Below are positions 10,738 to 20,020 of a DNA stretch of 64,000 nucleotides, piece after piece. The DNA is taken from contig ML679959.1 of assembly GCA_007922225.1 (NCBI GenBank), forward strand, positions 24,494,959 to 24,558,958, given 5' to 3'. Numbering within the stretch: position 1 is the first letter of the stretch; each line of letters starts with the position of its first letter. Made by a program: the position numbers and the translations under genes. The notes beneath the pieces were generated by a model that was not told the DNA's origin, made no database searches, and saw only the letters and a program-made list of their open reading frames with translations. Origin of the DNA: Emydura subglobosa (taxonomy: Eukaryota > Chordata > Testudines > Chelidae).

Positions 10738-10882
10738 CACAGCTGCGGCTAATGGCCTCACACGGCTTTATGGGCCGCATTAAATATTTCATTTATTCCA
10801 GGCCCTTTTTACGGCCGCTTGGAGCGCAGGCCCCCAGCCCCCGGCCAGGGAGAGTGATTTAAAAAGGGGAGAAGGGCAAAGT
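10738..10882. promoter_or_regulatory. candidate conserved non-coding element
   Basis: An island with 'ggctttatgggccgc' (contains TTTATGG, the posterior HOX/CDX-type core), 'attaaatatttcatttatt' and 'gtgatttaaaaagggg'. It contrasts sharply with the C runs and AC satellites on either side and has no repeat signature. Inferred from motif content and composition only. Confidence 0.5.
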
Positions 10883-10959
10883 GTGCGCAGCTCTCACTGC
10901 AGATCTCCCTGCAACAGCCCGCGGAGCAGGGAGCCACACAGCACCCGCCCGCCGGCCTG

Positions 10960-11300
10960 CACCCACCCACGGACCCCATGTCCCCCATCAGTACCAGCCA
11001 CACACACCTGCACAGCCATGCACCCTGGCAGACCAGCCAGACCGACCAGGGGCACGCACCACGCAGCACCCAGCCGCACCACACCCGCAGCCCAGCTCCC
11101 AGAACACACCCCTGACACTCAACCCGCTCAGACACACACACACACACACACACACACTCCAACACCCAGTGCACACCTAACACACCCCACCCCAACAAAC
11201 ACCCGCCAATAACCACACGCACACAATGCTCACGGGCACCCGCAGACACACCACACGTGCATTCCAACACCTACTGCACATCTGTCACCTCAACACTCAA
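10960..11300 (+). repeat. AC-rich tract with (AC)13 core
   Basis: CA-rich low-complexity sequence with a pure dinucleotide core of 26 bases at 11132-11157. It leads directly into the 34-bp minisatellite that follows. Confidence 0.75.
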
Positions 11301-11340
11301 TACATACACACACACACAACCCCTAAAATCCCATAACCAC

Positions 11341-11590
11341 CCGCCATGCACATACATCCCAGCCCCCAATAATCACCCCAGGGCACATACACCCCAACCC
11401 CCAATGCACATACACCCCATACCAATAACCACCCCCAATGCACATACACNNNNNNNNNNAATGCACATACACCCCATACCAATAACCACCCCCAATGCAC
11501 ATACACTCCAGCAACACCTCCACATATATATACCCCACCAGTAATCACCCCCAATGCACCTACACCCCAACCCCCAATACATGCACCACC
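11341..11590 (+). repeat. 34-bp AC-rich minisatellite containing an assembly gap
   Basis: A unit of 34 bp starting 'cacatacaccccatacc' and ending 'cccccaatg' occurs identically at 11407-11440 and 11464-11497. Variant units flank these, including a short 23-bp form at 11384-11406 and longer diverged forms at 11349-11383 and from 11498 on. Ten N (11450-11459) interrupt the unit that starts at 11441. Nine bases before the gap and four after it match a unit, so the gap lies inside one repeat. Confidence 0.85.
11450..11459. other. assembly gap, 10 N
   Basis: Ten unknown bases within the minisatellite. The flanking bases (nine and four) would complete the local 23-bp unit exactly if ten bases are missing, or a 34-bp unit if 21 are missing. 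The true array may be longer than drawn, as gaps in tandem arrays are often collapsed. Confidence 0.95.
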
Positions 11591-12636
11591 CACACCCCAG
11601 AACCCACCCCGTCCTCACATGCCAATACACATGCCTCTCTCATTCCTAGGCACAGCTGGAGCGTGTAATTGGGGCCTCTGGCTGTTTCTCCCCAGACTTA
11701 ATTTCTCAATGCCTCCCTCCAGCCCTGGCCCTGGCCCAGCCCCACCAGTAGTAGCATCAGAGAGGGTACCGGTGTAGACGTGCTACCCATGTACTGACCT
11801 CGGTGCTGCCTAACGCAGCTCAGACCAAGTCTAGGCCCCATGGCAGTAACGTGCCCGCGGCTCATGGCAGGCTGCCTACGCTGGGGCTGCCTCTGCTGTG
11901 GCCATCCGCGGCGCAATGGTGGGCAATAGGAAGGAGGCTTCTGCTTTCACTTCTGGCTGCTGGGCAGGCGAAGATCTGCTCCCGCCTCGGCTTTATTGAT
12001 TCTCTTTGATTTCCCCCTGGTTGGAGGCTTCCTGTGCGGTGAGCCACAGTCTGATCTGCAGCGCCTTCGCTCCGGGGCTGTGGATGGGTTCCAGGAGCCA
12101 CGAGACCAGCCACCTGCCTTCCAGTGAAGGAAACCCACAAAACCCACGCATGGCCCCTCTGCCCTGGCTGCAAACCAACGCCACGAGGGAAGAGCCTGGA
12201 CCCTGAGCAACCCTCAGCAGAGAATTCACAGAGCCACCCGAGATCATTCCAGGCTTGGAGGCGAGACAGCCGGGGGCAGCGAGATGCTGCCAGCACTGAA
12301 GGGGAGAGGAATCAGCCCCTGGGGGCTCTTCTGCCTGGGTCCATGCAGGATGTACAGTGTGGCCAGTACCTGCTGGTCCCACTGGTGGCTCACCATCACC
12401 CAGGGAGGAAGGGCTCCGGCAGAATGGGCCGTGACCAAGAGAAATATAGGGAAGAGTGTGTCAGGAGGAAGGTGACCACCTTCCCTCTAAGCAACTGGAT
12501 CATCCATGGCTTCTCCGCCATCTGACACCAGCCAGTCTATTTCCTACCAGGGCCCGATCCTGCTGCGCATCCCCCCGGCCCCGCGGCGCTGCAGACACGT
12601 GCTGTGGGTGGCAGCCAGAGAGGCCAGGTGTCTGTC
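11591..12636. other. unique sequence, no gene seen
   Basis: Moderate to high GC with no recognisable exon, RNA gene or repeat. A short AT-leaning patch near 11990-12015 ('tttattgattctctttgatt') is too small to call. Confidence 0.4.
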
Positions 12637-12690
12637 TGCAGTGGGTATTTGTATAGCTCCCGTCCTCGTTGTATCTGAGCACACAGGACT
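12637..12690 (+). repeat. short SINE-like fragment
   Basis: The phrase 'gggtatttgtatagctcc', then 'cctcgttgtatctgagcac', is typical of a sauropsid retroposon in which a size statement is followed by 'atctgagcacct'. Only about 55 bp is left, so the family is uncertain. Confidence 0.35.
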
Positions 12691-12944
12691 CCCCAGCTCT
12701 CTGGGGCGGGGAGGGCAGGGGATGCTCAAAAGCCTGGACGCAGGTCAGTGTCTGGAGAACAAGGCTCCTCTTCTTGCTGCTCCCTGGCCCCCCCCCCCCC
12801 CCAGCCTGGCAGATGATGGGAAGACAAGGGGGGGCACCTCCCCCTGAGTCCAGCCGTGGCCTGGCTGCCCCGTATCAGCTAGAGGAAGGGGCGGCGGCGG
12901 CTGCCTGGGCTTTCGAGCCAGCACGTCTACACACGGCGGCCGCG

Positions 12945-13055
12945 CCGCCCGTCAGCAAAACATGATGACAGCAGGAAGCTCCGTGAACTTTCCCTTGCTG
13001 GATGAGATCCCAGAAGTAAACACAGTCATGTCATGTCATGTCAGCGCGCTGGCCC
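12945..13055. promoter_or_regulatory. candidate conserved non-coding element
   Basis: Balanced-composition island in GC-rich DNA, with 'cagcaaaacatgatgac', 'gtgaactttcccttgctgg' and 'agaagtaaacacagtc'. It ends in a short repeat of 'catgt' (tcatgtcatgtcatgtc, 13026-13042). No coding potential is supported. Confidence 0.35.
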
Positions 13056-15089
13056 ATCAGGAATCAGAAAGAGGGGGGCCAGGCCTTGCGAGACGGGGCT
13101 CCTGGCACCACCGTGGGCACACAGGGCTCCCAGCAGCTCCATGCCCAGAAGCCTGGCACCCTGGCACTGCCAAGACCATCCTCTGCTCCCGGCTCTGCCT
13201 TGCCATGGATCCCCCCTGCTCCGGAGGCATAGGCAGGGGTTATGCTGAGTGCCAGCCGCCCAGCTCCTAAGGGGCAGAGATCTTGGGCCCGGGTCTTGGG
13301 GTAACCTGCGGGCACCGTGCATTTACCCTGGGCACAGCAATGAGCAGGAGCTGGGGACAAAGGCCAGGGCAGAACTGCTGAAAGCAGCGGCAAGATGGGA
13401 GCAGCAGGGCAGCCCGCCCAGAGAGCATGGCAGAGCGTAAGGGGAGGCCACGGGGGCGGCCCAGGGGCACGGGACAGCTGGTGCGAAGATCCAGGCTGCG
13501 GCGGCTCAGCCCCAAGCATTATCCCGTGGCTTGGAATCTGGGAGCCCCCCAGGACTCGGGTCAGGGGGTCTTTGAGGCCATTAGTTCCTCTCCCTGGCTG
13601 CTCTTGGGGGAATCCAGCCACCATGAGCAACTCAGACACAGCCCGTGCAGCAGGAATGGTGGCAGCGCCAGACCCTGCCTGTGCTGGGCAGGTTGTCGCC
13701 TGCCTCCTCGGCATCCCGAGGCAGTGGAGCACGGCCTGGGCTTCCTTCCAGGCTGTCCCTGGCTGACACAATGCCTGGGAAGCAGGAGCCCTGGAGTCCG
13801 GGGCAGGCGGCCATGATTCATGGGAGGGGAGCAAGTGAAGCAGCTGCCAGCCCAGCGGCCAGCCTGGGTCCCCAGGTCAGTAGCATCTTCTGAGCCGGGG
13901 CGTCCGGGCCAACGCTGCCTGGCAGGCTCAGCTGTGGCGGCCAGGTCAGCGGGTGGGCAAGCGCTTCATCAGAGGCACTTCCTCATCACCCGCCCAGGAG
14001 CAGAGCCAGCCCCACAGCACCCGGGAGGGGCATGGAGCTGAACACGGAATCGACTGCCCCGATCCCTGCCAGCTGCCCCGAATCTGACAGTGCGTCTAAC
14101 TCAGCATTGCTCCATCCCCGCTACACGGGATCCTAGGGCCCCTCCAGCCCAAAACCCCACTGCACTGGCTCCGACAGCCCATACAGCTCCCTCCCCCCCA
14201 TTCCTGCTGCCCCACATCCTACGGCTCGTCTAGCATCTCCCCATCTCCCTGCTGCCTGGCTCCCACCTCAGACAGGCTGTTATCCCCTCCCCCTGGCCCT
14301 TTAAATACCCCAAATCACCGTCCCGCCAGCCATTCCCTCACCCCTCCCCGGGCCAGGCCGTGGCAGCAACGTTCCTGGTGTGAGCCACGTGCCGATACAC
14401 AGGTGTGCGGGGGGGCTCACGGGGCTCAGGGCTGTGGCCAGGTGTTAGATACTGGGGATGGGGAGCCACCATCACCCTCCCATTAGCCACCCACCAGGCT
14501 TCAGAACAAACCACCCTCGAACCCCCAGCAGCAGGTTATTCCCTAAGCATCCGCGCTGGGGTTTCTCGCCCCTCCCCCCGACGCACTGGCCGCTGCTGGG
14601 GACAGAGACTGGTCTAGACGGGCCCTGGTCTGCTCCCCTCTGGCCCTGCTTCTGTTCTGGCCCTCCGGCTCCGCCAGCCTGCAGAGGTAAGGGGCTGTCG
14701 CCAGAGCTTCTGAAACCAGGGGCAAGCCAGGGGGACCTCAGCAGTGCTGCCCCCCAGCACGTCAAACTGACGGAGCAGGCCCCCCACAATCCTGGGATTG
14801 GCCTAATGCCAGGTGTTAATATTGATCAAGGGGGGGGGAGGGAGGGGTTCCTCTGCTGTCTGGTCTGGGAGCCTTGCAGGCTCTCCTCTTCAGCCCCGAG
14901 GGCTCAAAACATCCTTCTGGTTTTACTGAGCGCCGGGAGTCACGGGAGCCCCGGAGCTGGGGCTTAAGGAAAAACCCCATCAGGGGAGCTGTTGCCAGTG
15001 CAGGCAAATGAGGGCAGCAACACCCATCCACACACCCCACAACCAAGGCTGAGTGACTCTGTCCTCTGGCCTGCTCCGCTTAACCCCTT
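13056..15089. other. unique GC-rich sequence, no gene seen
   Basis: GC-rich DNA with no recognised exon or repeat. The 256-codon minus-strand frame at 13064-13834 and the shorter plus-strand frames opposite it are mutual shadows with low-complexity composition. A small AT patch at about 14815-14830 ('gttaatattgatcaa') is noted only. Confidence 0.45.
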
Positions 15090-15290
15090 CAAGCGGCCCA
15101 GCGGCCATGCAGCGTGTAACCCCGCCTCGCGCCGCGGCTCCCAGGCACCCGCTCAGCTATTTCACAGCATGTTTTCCCTTGAACTCTCTCGTCAGCCCGT
15201 CCGGGCCCTTGATTTACTGCATGTGGTTCGTCAGGCCGCTCCCTGGCTTCCTGCTCTGGGCCTCCCGCCCTGCGATTTCCCATCAAACGG
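15090..15290. promoter_or_regulatory. possible conserved non-coding element
   Basis: Patch of balanced composition with 'ctatttcacagcatgtttt', 'cccttgatttactgcatg' and 'gcgatttcccatcaaac' just after it. No repeat signature. Weak evidence. Confidence 0.3.
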
Positions 15291-16551
15291 CCCCTCGCAA
15301 CAGACACTTCCCCGCCATCGCCGCCAGGCCAGACGGATGTGAGAGATCCCCGTGACCGCTCTGCTCCCTCACCTTCCTCCCCGCGGCAGGCGTGGTCCCA
15401 GAGCGCTAGGGCCTGATCCTGCCGTGACCCACCTGGGACTCCTGGGGAGCCATTGGGGGCAGGATCTTGCCCCACCTGTTCTCTTCCAGATGAAGAACCG
15501 AAACCTCAGCGCTGGAGCCGGGGAGAGACTGCAGCTAGGGCCACAAAGGGTTAATGACATCTCTCCCCTTCTCCCCCACTTTGGGCTGGGTAGGAGCTGC
15601 CCACTCTCCCCCAGGCATGGGAGAGGAGCAGGGGAGGGGGGGGGGTCTGGCCACCAGGCCTGTCCCCATCTCTCTCCCTGCCCCGGCCCGTTCCCGGGCC
15701 CCAGCGCTCCCTAGCACCCCAACCCAGCTCCCTCCCCAGAGCATCCTCCAGCTGCCCAGCCGCCAGGGCTCCCTGCTGTCAAAATACAGAGTTCCTGCTC
15801 CCTGGCCCGGGCGCAGGCTCGCGGGGCCGGCAGGGAACGGGCAGCTTCCTGCGTCCGCCCGCCAGCGGCACGCTGAGGAAGTCAGGGGCAGCGCAGGCCC
15901 AGCTGCGGGCTGACTCCAGCGCCCTGTGCAAACAAGCGCCCGGGGCAGGCAGACTCCAGCGCCCCCCCTGGGGATTAGCGAGTGCCCTCGAGGATGGGGG
16001 AAGGTCTCTGAAGCACACGGGCTGGGGGGTGGCGCGTGTGCCCTTCCCCACACCCATCCTGCTGTATGGCATGGCCCCGTTCATGCCATGCGGCCGCCCC
16101 TCCCACCCGCATACCCAGAGCAAGCAGCCGTGGGGTCAGGCTCCCCACATCCCACTCAAATGTAGCAGCCCCAGTCCAGGCACCAGTGCCTAATGGGCCG
16201 ACGGCCTCATCCCACAGGGGGAGGCTCCAGGCCAGGCCGGTCCAGAGAGCGCGTGGCCCAGAAATCCAGGAGAGACAGGAGTTTGCTTTGGGAAACCTCT
16301 GGGCTGATTCCCAGCCTGCCCTCCGTCCCCGTCCCCTGCAGCGCAGGATGCTGGGGCCAGGTTCTCTGCAGCAGGGGCCGGCTCAGGCCAACCCAACACG
16401 TGTCCATCCCTCCCCTCTGCAACCGGGGAAAATCAGAGGCAGGTTGCTCCAAGCCAAGGTCTGATGTGTCCCTCACGCCCGCCCTAATCTGTGAACCCCT
16501 CCGTCTTTAACATATGGAACCGGACCAGCTCTCTGGGAGGGAAAGCTGGGC
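15291..16551. other. unique GC-rich sequence, no gene seen
   Basis: No exon, RNA gene or repeat recognised. The 172-codon minus-strand frame at 15535-16053 is of low-complexity composition. Confidence 0.45.
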
Positions 16552-16640
16552 TGTTACCCCCATCGGACAGATGGGAAACGGGCCAAGCGCCTCACACAAG
16601 GACATAGGGTAGCTCTCACGAGCCCAGGTTAGTGTCCAAA
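16552..16640 (+). repeat. MIR-type SINE fragment
   Basis: The order 'ttacccccatcggacagatgg', 'gaaacgggcc', 'gcctcacacaagg', 'acatagggtagctc' and 'gcccaggtt' follows the MIR core ('attttacagatggggaaactgaggc', then 'cacaaggtcac'). It is old and diverged, in sense orientation. Confidence 0.5.
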
Positions 16641-17039
16641 CCTCGGGGCCGCCCTTCCTCACGCTCCGCCTTAGGCTCCGGCAGAGGGGAAGAGGTCCGT
16701 GCTACTGCGCGGATCAGCTCTTCCTAATGCATCCCCGGCTCCGACACGGCCGTTCAGCAGTTAAACAGATGCAGCAGGCGTTCCCAGAGAGCAATGAGTC
16801 AGGGCCGAGCTGCCGGCAGAGAACGGCCCCTTTGGGTTTTCCCCTCGGTCTCCTGGGGGGGTGTACAGATCGCTGGTGGCCTCTCTTGTTTTTGGAGTCG
16901 TGAGCCAATGCGGTGACTTCCTGGAGAGTTCATTGACCAAATCGCGCCCGGAGCCGCTGCAGGGTGCATGTGACCGAGAGAGAAAGGCACAGGGCCAGGG
17001 TGGGGATGAGATCCTGGACAGGGAGGAGACAGCCGGGAA

Positions 17040-17240
17040 AGTCCTCATTTGTGTGAAAATACATCTCCGTATAAACGCCATCATGTCAGGTCAGAAGCCT
17101 TGCAAACAGGGAGAGGAAATTCAGGCCTTATCGGGCTGATGGCTTCAGATGTTTGCTTGTCTGGGGCCTCTGCCCTTTAAATTTCCTGACATAAAAATAT
17201 GATAACATTATCGTGGGCTTAAATACTTCCACAGAGACAC
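17040..17240. promoter_or_regulatory. candidate conserved non-coding element
   Basis: Strong AT-leaning island with 'gtgtgaaaatacatctcc', 'ataaacgccatcatgtc', 'tgccctttaaatttcctg', 'acataaaaatatgataac' and 'attatcgtgggcttaaat'. A second, weaker patch lies just upstream at about 16900-16975. No repeat family is recognised and no frame is supported. Confidence 0.5.
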
Positions 17241-17329
17241 CAGCCTGAGTGCCCTCGGCCCTGTGTGCTTGCTGCTTCCTACGCAACGAGAACGCGCCTG
17301 AGAGGCCAGAGGCAGACCAGGGAAAAGAT

Positions 17330-17560
17330 GTGGGCAGGAGGAAGAGACGGGGGGTGTGGGAGGGTGTGGCTGTGGGGATCAGATTGATAAATGAGTGCAG
17401 GGAGGGGAGCCCAGGGCCGATGGAGGAGCAAAGACCAAGGGGGAGGGGGGACAGGCAGTGGAGGGAGGGGGGTGGGGATGGGAAGGGGAGACAGGGCAGG
17501 GGCATATGGAGAGCGGCGTAGGGAGGACATAGACTGATAGGGGGTGGAGAAGTGGCGAGC
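17330..17560 (+). repeat. G-rich purine tract with G-quadruplex motif
   Basis: Purine-rich plus strand. At 17463-17488 it reads GGG-A-GGGGGG-T-GGGG-AT-GGG-AA-GGGG, with loops of one to two bases, an exceptionally favourable G-quadruplex arrangement. No gene is visible here. Confidence 0.7.
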
Positions 17561-18184
17561 TGGAGCGTAGCCTGCTGGGCCGGTGGGCGTGGGGAGGAAT
17601 CTGCACCCTCCGGGAGCTCTGAGCCCCCTGCTCTCAGGAAGGAAGGTCCCAGGCCACGGGACCACAAAAGGTCCCGGGGGTCTCAGCCTGTCGGACCACA
17701 TCTCAAGATGGCCTGGACAACAGGCAACTCATCTCAGCGCCGGCCCTGCCCTCCCAGTTCCCTCCCCAGGCGTGGGACCAGAGCAGCCCCTCACACCCCG
17801 ACTGCCTGAGCAGTGAAGGGACAGGGCCAGTTTCCCCAGGCACACCCAGGGAGGCCATCCCTGAGCCTTACCATGAGGGCGGATGCTGGGAGGGGCAGAA
17901 CCAGGGGGCTCGATAACGGCCGCGCTCCTGCTCCCTGCTGGTGCCTTCTCTGAGCGTTTTGCCGTGTCCCTTCCCACAACTCACCTGCGAACAATGCCCT
18001 CCACTTTTTGCTGCTGATCGCTCTGGGTTTGGGGCGGTTTTCTGTCCGTGGGAGGAACTGACCCCAGCTCCTGCCTGAGCAGCTAGACCAGGGAATTCCT
18101 CTGCCACCCCCCCCCGCCGTCCATTCGTTGCCCCCACTCCTCCGCCGCCCACTCTCCCCTCCGCCTTGCCCGTCTCGCTGGGAG
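17561..18184. other. unique sequence, no gene seen
   Basis: GC-rich; the 233-codon minus-strand frame at 17791-18492 has no recognisable domain and overlaps the candidate element that follows. Confidence 0.4.
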
Positions 18185-18440
18185 TTTCTCCGGCAGAGGA
18201 AAACAAAGCTGTCAAGTAGCTGGCGGGGGGAGCAGAGCACCCCTCTTCCCCGGTCCCGCTTATCTGCTACATAAACACCAGCCAGCTTGGGTTTCACCCG
18301 CCAGAGCAAAAATTTCAGCCCCAAAAATGTAAATAAACTTTCCCCCTCCGAGCCTACCCCAGTTATCTCTGGAATCCGGTGCTCGCCCGGCATCAGAGCG
18401 GCCTTGCTGACCAAACATTTCTCAGCTGAGGAATCAACTC
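18185..18440. promoter_or_regulatory. candidate conserved non-coding element
   Basis: Segment with 'gaggaaaacaaagctgtc', 'gcttatctgctacataaac', 'agcaaaaatttcagcccc', 'aaaaatgtaaataaacttt' and 'agttatctctgg'. It contains two GATA-type cores (TTATCT at about 18260 and 18363) and an AT-rich stretch within GC-rich surroundings. No repeat signature is seen. Confidence 0.4.
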
Positions 18441-18834
18441 TGGACACAAACCAAGAGCAGGAGGTAAGGGGGAGGTGGAATTTAGCCTTCAAATCCCTCC
18501 AATTTCAGTCTTCTCGGCCCACGAGCCAGTCCAGGACTTGCTTCCGCCGCTTTGCCTGCTCCTCCACCCACCAGGTAGGGAACCAGCTCCAGCTTCATTC
18601 AGGCTGCTCCTGAATTCCCAGCGGTGCAGTAAAAGCAGGGGTGTGGTCTGTGCCCTCCCCACTTCAGTCCCCAACTCACTGATTTGGGGGGACCAGGGTC
18701 TGAAATTCCATTTGCACTGTTGGGAGCCAGAGGCGTCGGCGTGTCCGTATGCTGCCGTCACAGAGCTGGAATATTTGGCATGACAAGGTAGGAGCATTGA
18801 CGCCGCGGTGTCTCAGGGCCATGGTGGGTTGACA

Positions 18835-19160
18835 GTGGTTATTACAGCAAGTCCCCAGCTGGGGTCGAGGCCCCGCTGTGCCAGGCGCTGTACATACGCT
18901 GGGTAAGAGACAGCCCTTGCCTTGAAGTGCCTACAAAGGACACCGACAGAGCGAGTCTTGTCATCCCATTTTACAGATGGGGAAACTGCAGCCCAAAGAG
19001 ATGTAGGCCCAGGTCCTCAAAGGTTTTAAGGTGCCTGATTCCCAGGATCTGGGCCTTGGTGACCTGCCCCAGGCCCCACGGCGTGTCTGTGTAAGAGCTG
19101 GGAACTGAACCAGCTTTCCCGCACCCAGTCCAGTGCCCGGCCCACAAGGCCATCCTCCCC
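18835..19160 (+). repeat. MIR-type SINE, long copy, interrupted
   Basis: The core 'cccattttacagatgggg', 'aaactgcagcccaaagag', 'gacctgccccaggc', 'gagctgggaactgaacc' and 'ccagtgcccggcccac' follows MIR order in sense orientation. The upstream block with 'gccaggcgctgtacatac' and 'gacagcccttgcc' is the usual sauropsid 5' extension. A 50-bp palindromic element at 19006-19055 splits the core between 'agagatgta' and 'ttggtgacctg'. Confidence 0.7.
19006..19055. repeat. short palindromic MITE inside MIR
   Basis: Begins ggcccaggtcctcaaagg and ends ggatctgggcc, so the termini are imperfect inverted repeats. The inner 'tttaaggtgcctgattccca' matches a common sauropsid palindrome (aaaggtatttaggcacctaac). 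Two further copies lie at 19952-20020 and 34715-34807. Confidence 0.55.
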
Positions 19161-19951
19161 CTGACATGTTGGCCAGTCGGGTACCATGATCCGGAGCCTC
19201 CCAGGTGGGCAGGTTAGGCCACAAGCATTACAGAGACCCGGATCACTTGGAAAGGTAACTGCAGATTGGAGAGGGTCAAGGCTCCCTCCACACGTGCCCG
19301 GGGACAGGTCCTGTCTCCGGTAGGGCAGGGACACAGCTTCCCCACTTCTGGGCTGGTCCCTGGAGAGGGAGTGGCACCCCGGGAAAGCCCGTGGCAGCCC
19401 ATGAGGGCTGTAGCAATGGGGGTCCTGCCCTGAGTGTGGGGCGATTCCACACTGCCACCTGCAGTGCCAAACAGTCACAAAGGGGCATAGCCGGCCCGAT
19501 CCTGACCATCCCTGCGGTGGATCCCAGCCCCGGGGCGGCGCACACTGCCGCACTCCGTCATGTGCTGCCCACGCCTCACCCGCTGCTGCCCTGGGAAGTC
19601 CAGCGTCACGGGGGATCAGGGGAGAGCAGCGTGGGGACCGGGGAGGGGAGGCGCGAGGCCTGGGGCCAGCTGGCAGGGTTTACAGAAGGAAGGAGGGGGT
19701 GGGCCAGGGTCACGCGTGAGGAGCAGGACAGGGGTGAGCAAGGAAGGCGGCGGTCAGGAGTTAAAATAAATGGTTGGCGGCGGTCTGCAGCACCGGGTGT
19801 GATGGGGGACGGGCCGGCGGGAAGGACCCTTTCATGGGAAAGCAGAAGGGGACCCCAGCAGAGTCTGGAACGTACAGAGACGCTCATCAAACTTGGTGCA
19901 GTGACTTCCTGGGGCTGGGGTGGGGGGTGGAAATGGCAGAGGTACGGGCCA

Positions 19952-20020
19952 AGGCCCAGATCCTCAGGTGCCTAATTCCCATGGGCATCAAAGGGAGCCT
20001 AAATATCTTTGAGGGTCTCT
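19952..20020. repeat. palindromic MITE, same family
   Basis: Left arm 'ggcccagatcctcaggtgcc' and right arm 'gcctaaatatctttgagggt' pair as an imperfect inverted repeat around 'cccatggg'. It is the same palindrome as at 19006-19055, retained at greater length. Confidence 0.6.

Noticed and set aside
11297..11593. Repeat-protein-like frames with GVYVHWGW-type units
   Set aside because: Translation of the 34-bp minisatellite; frames also run through the N gap.
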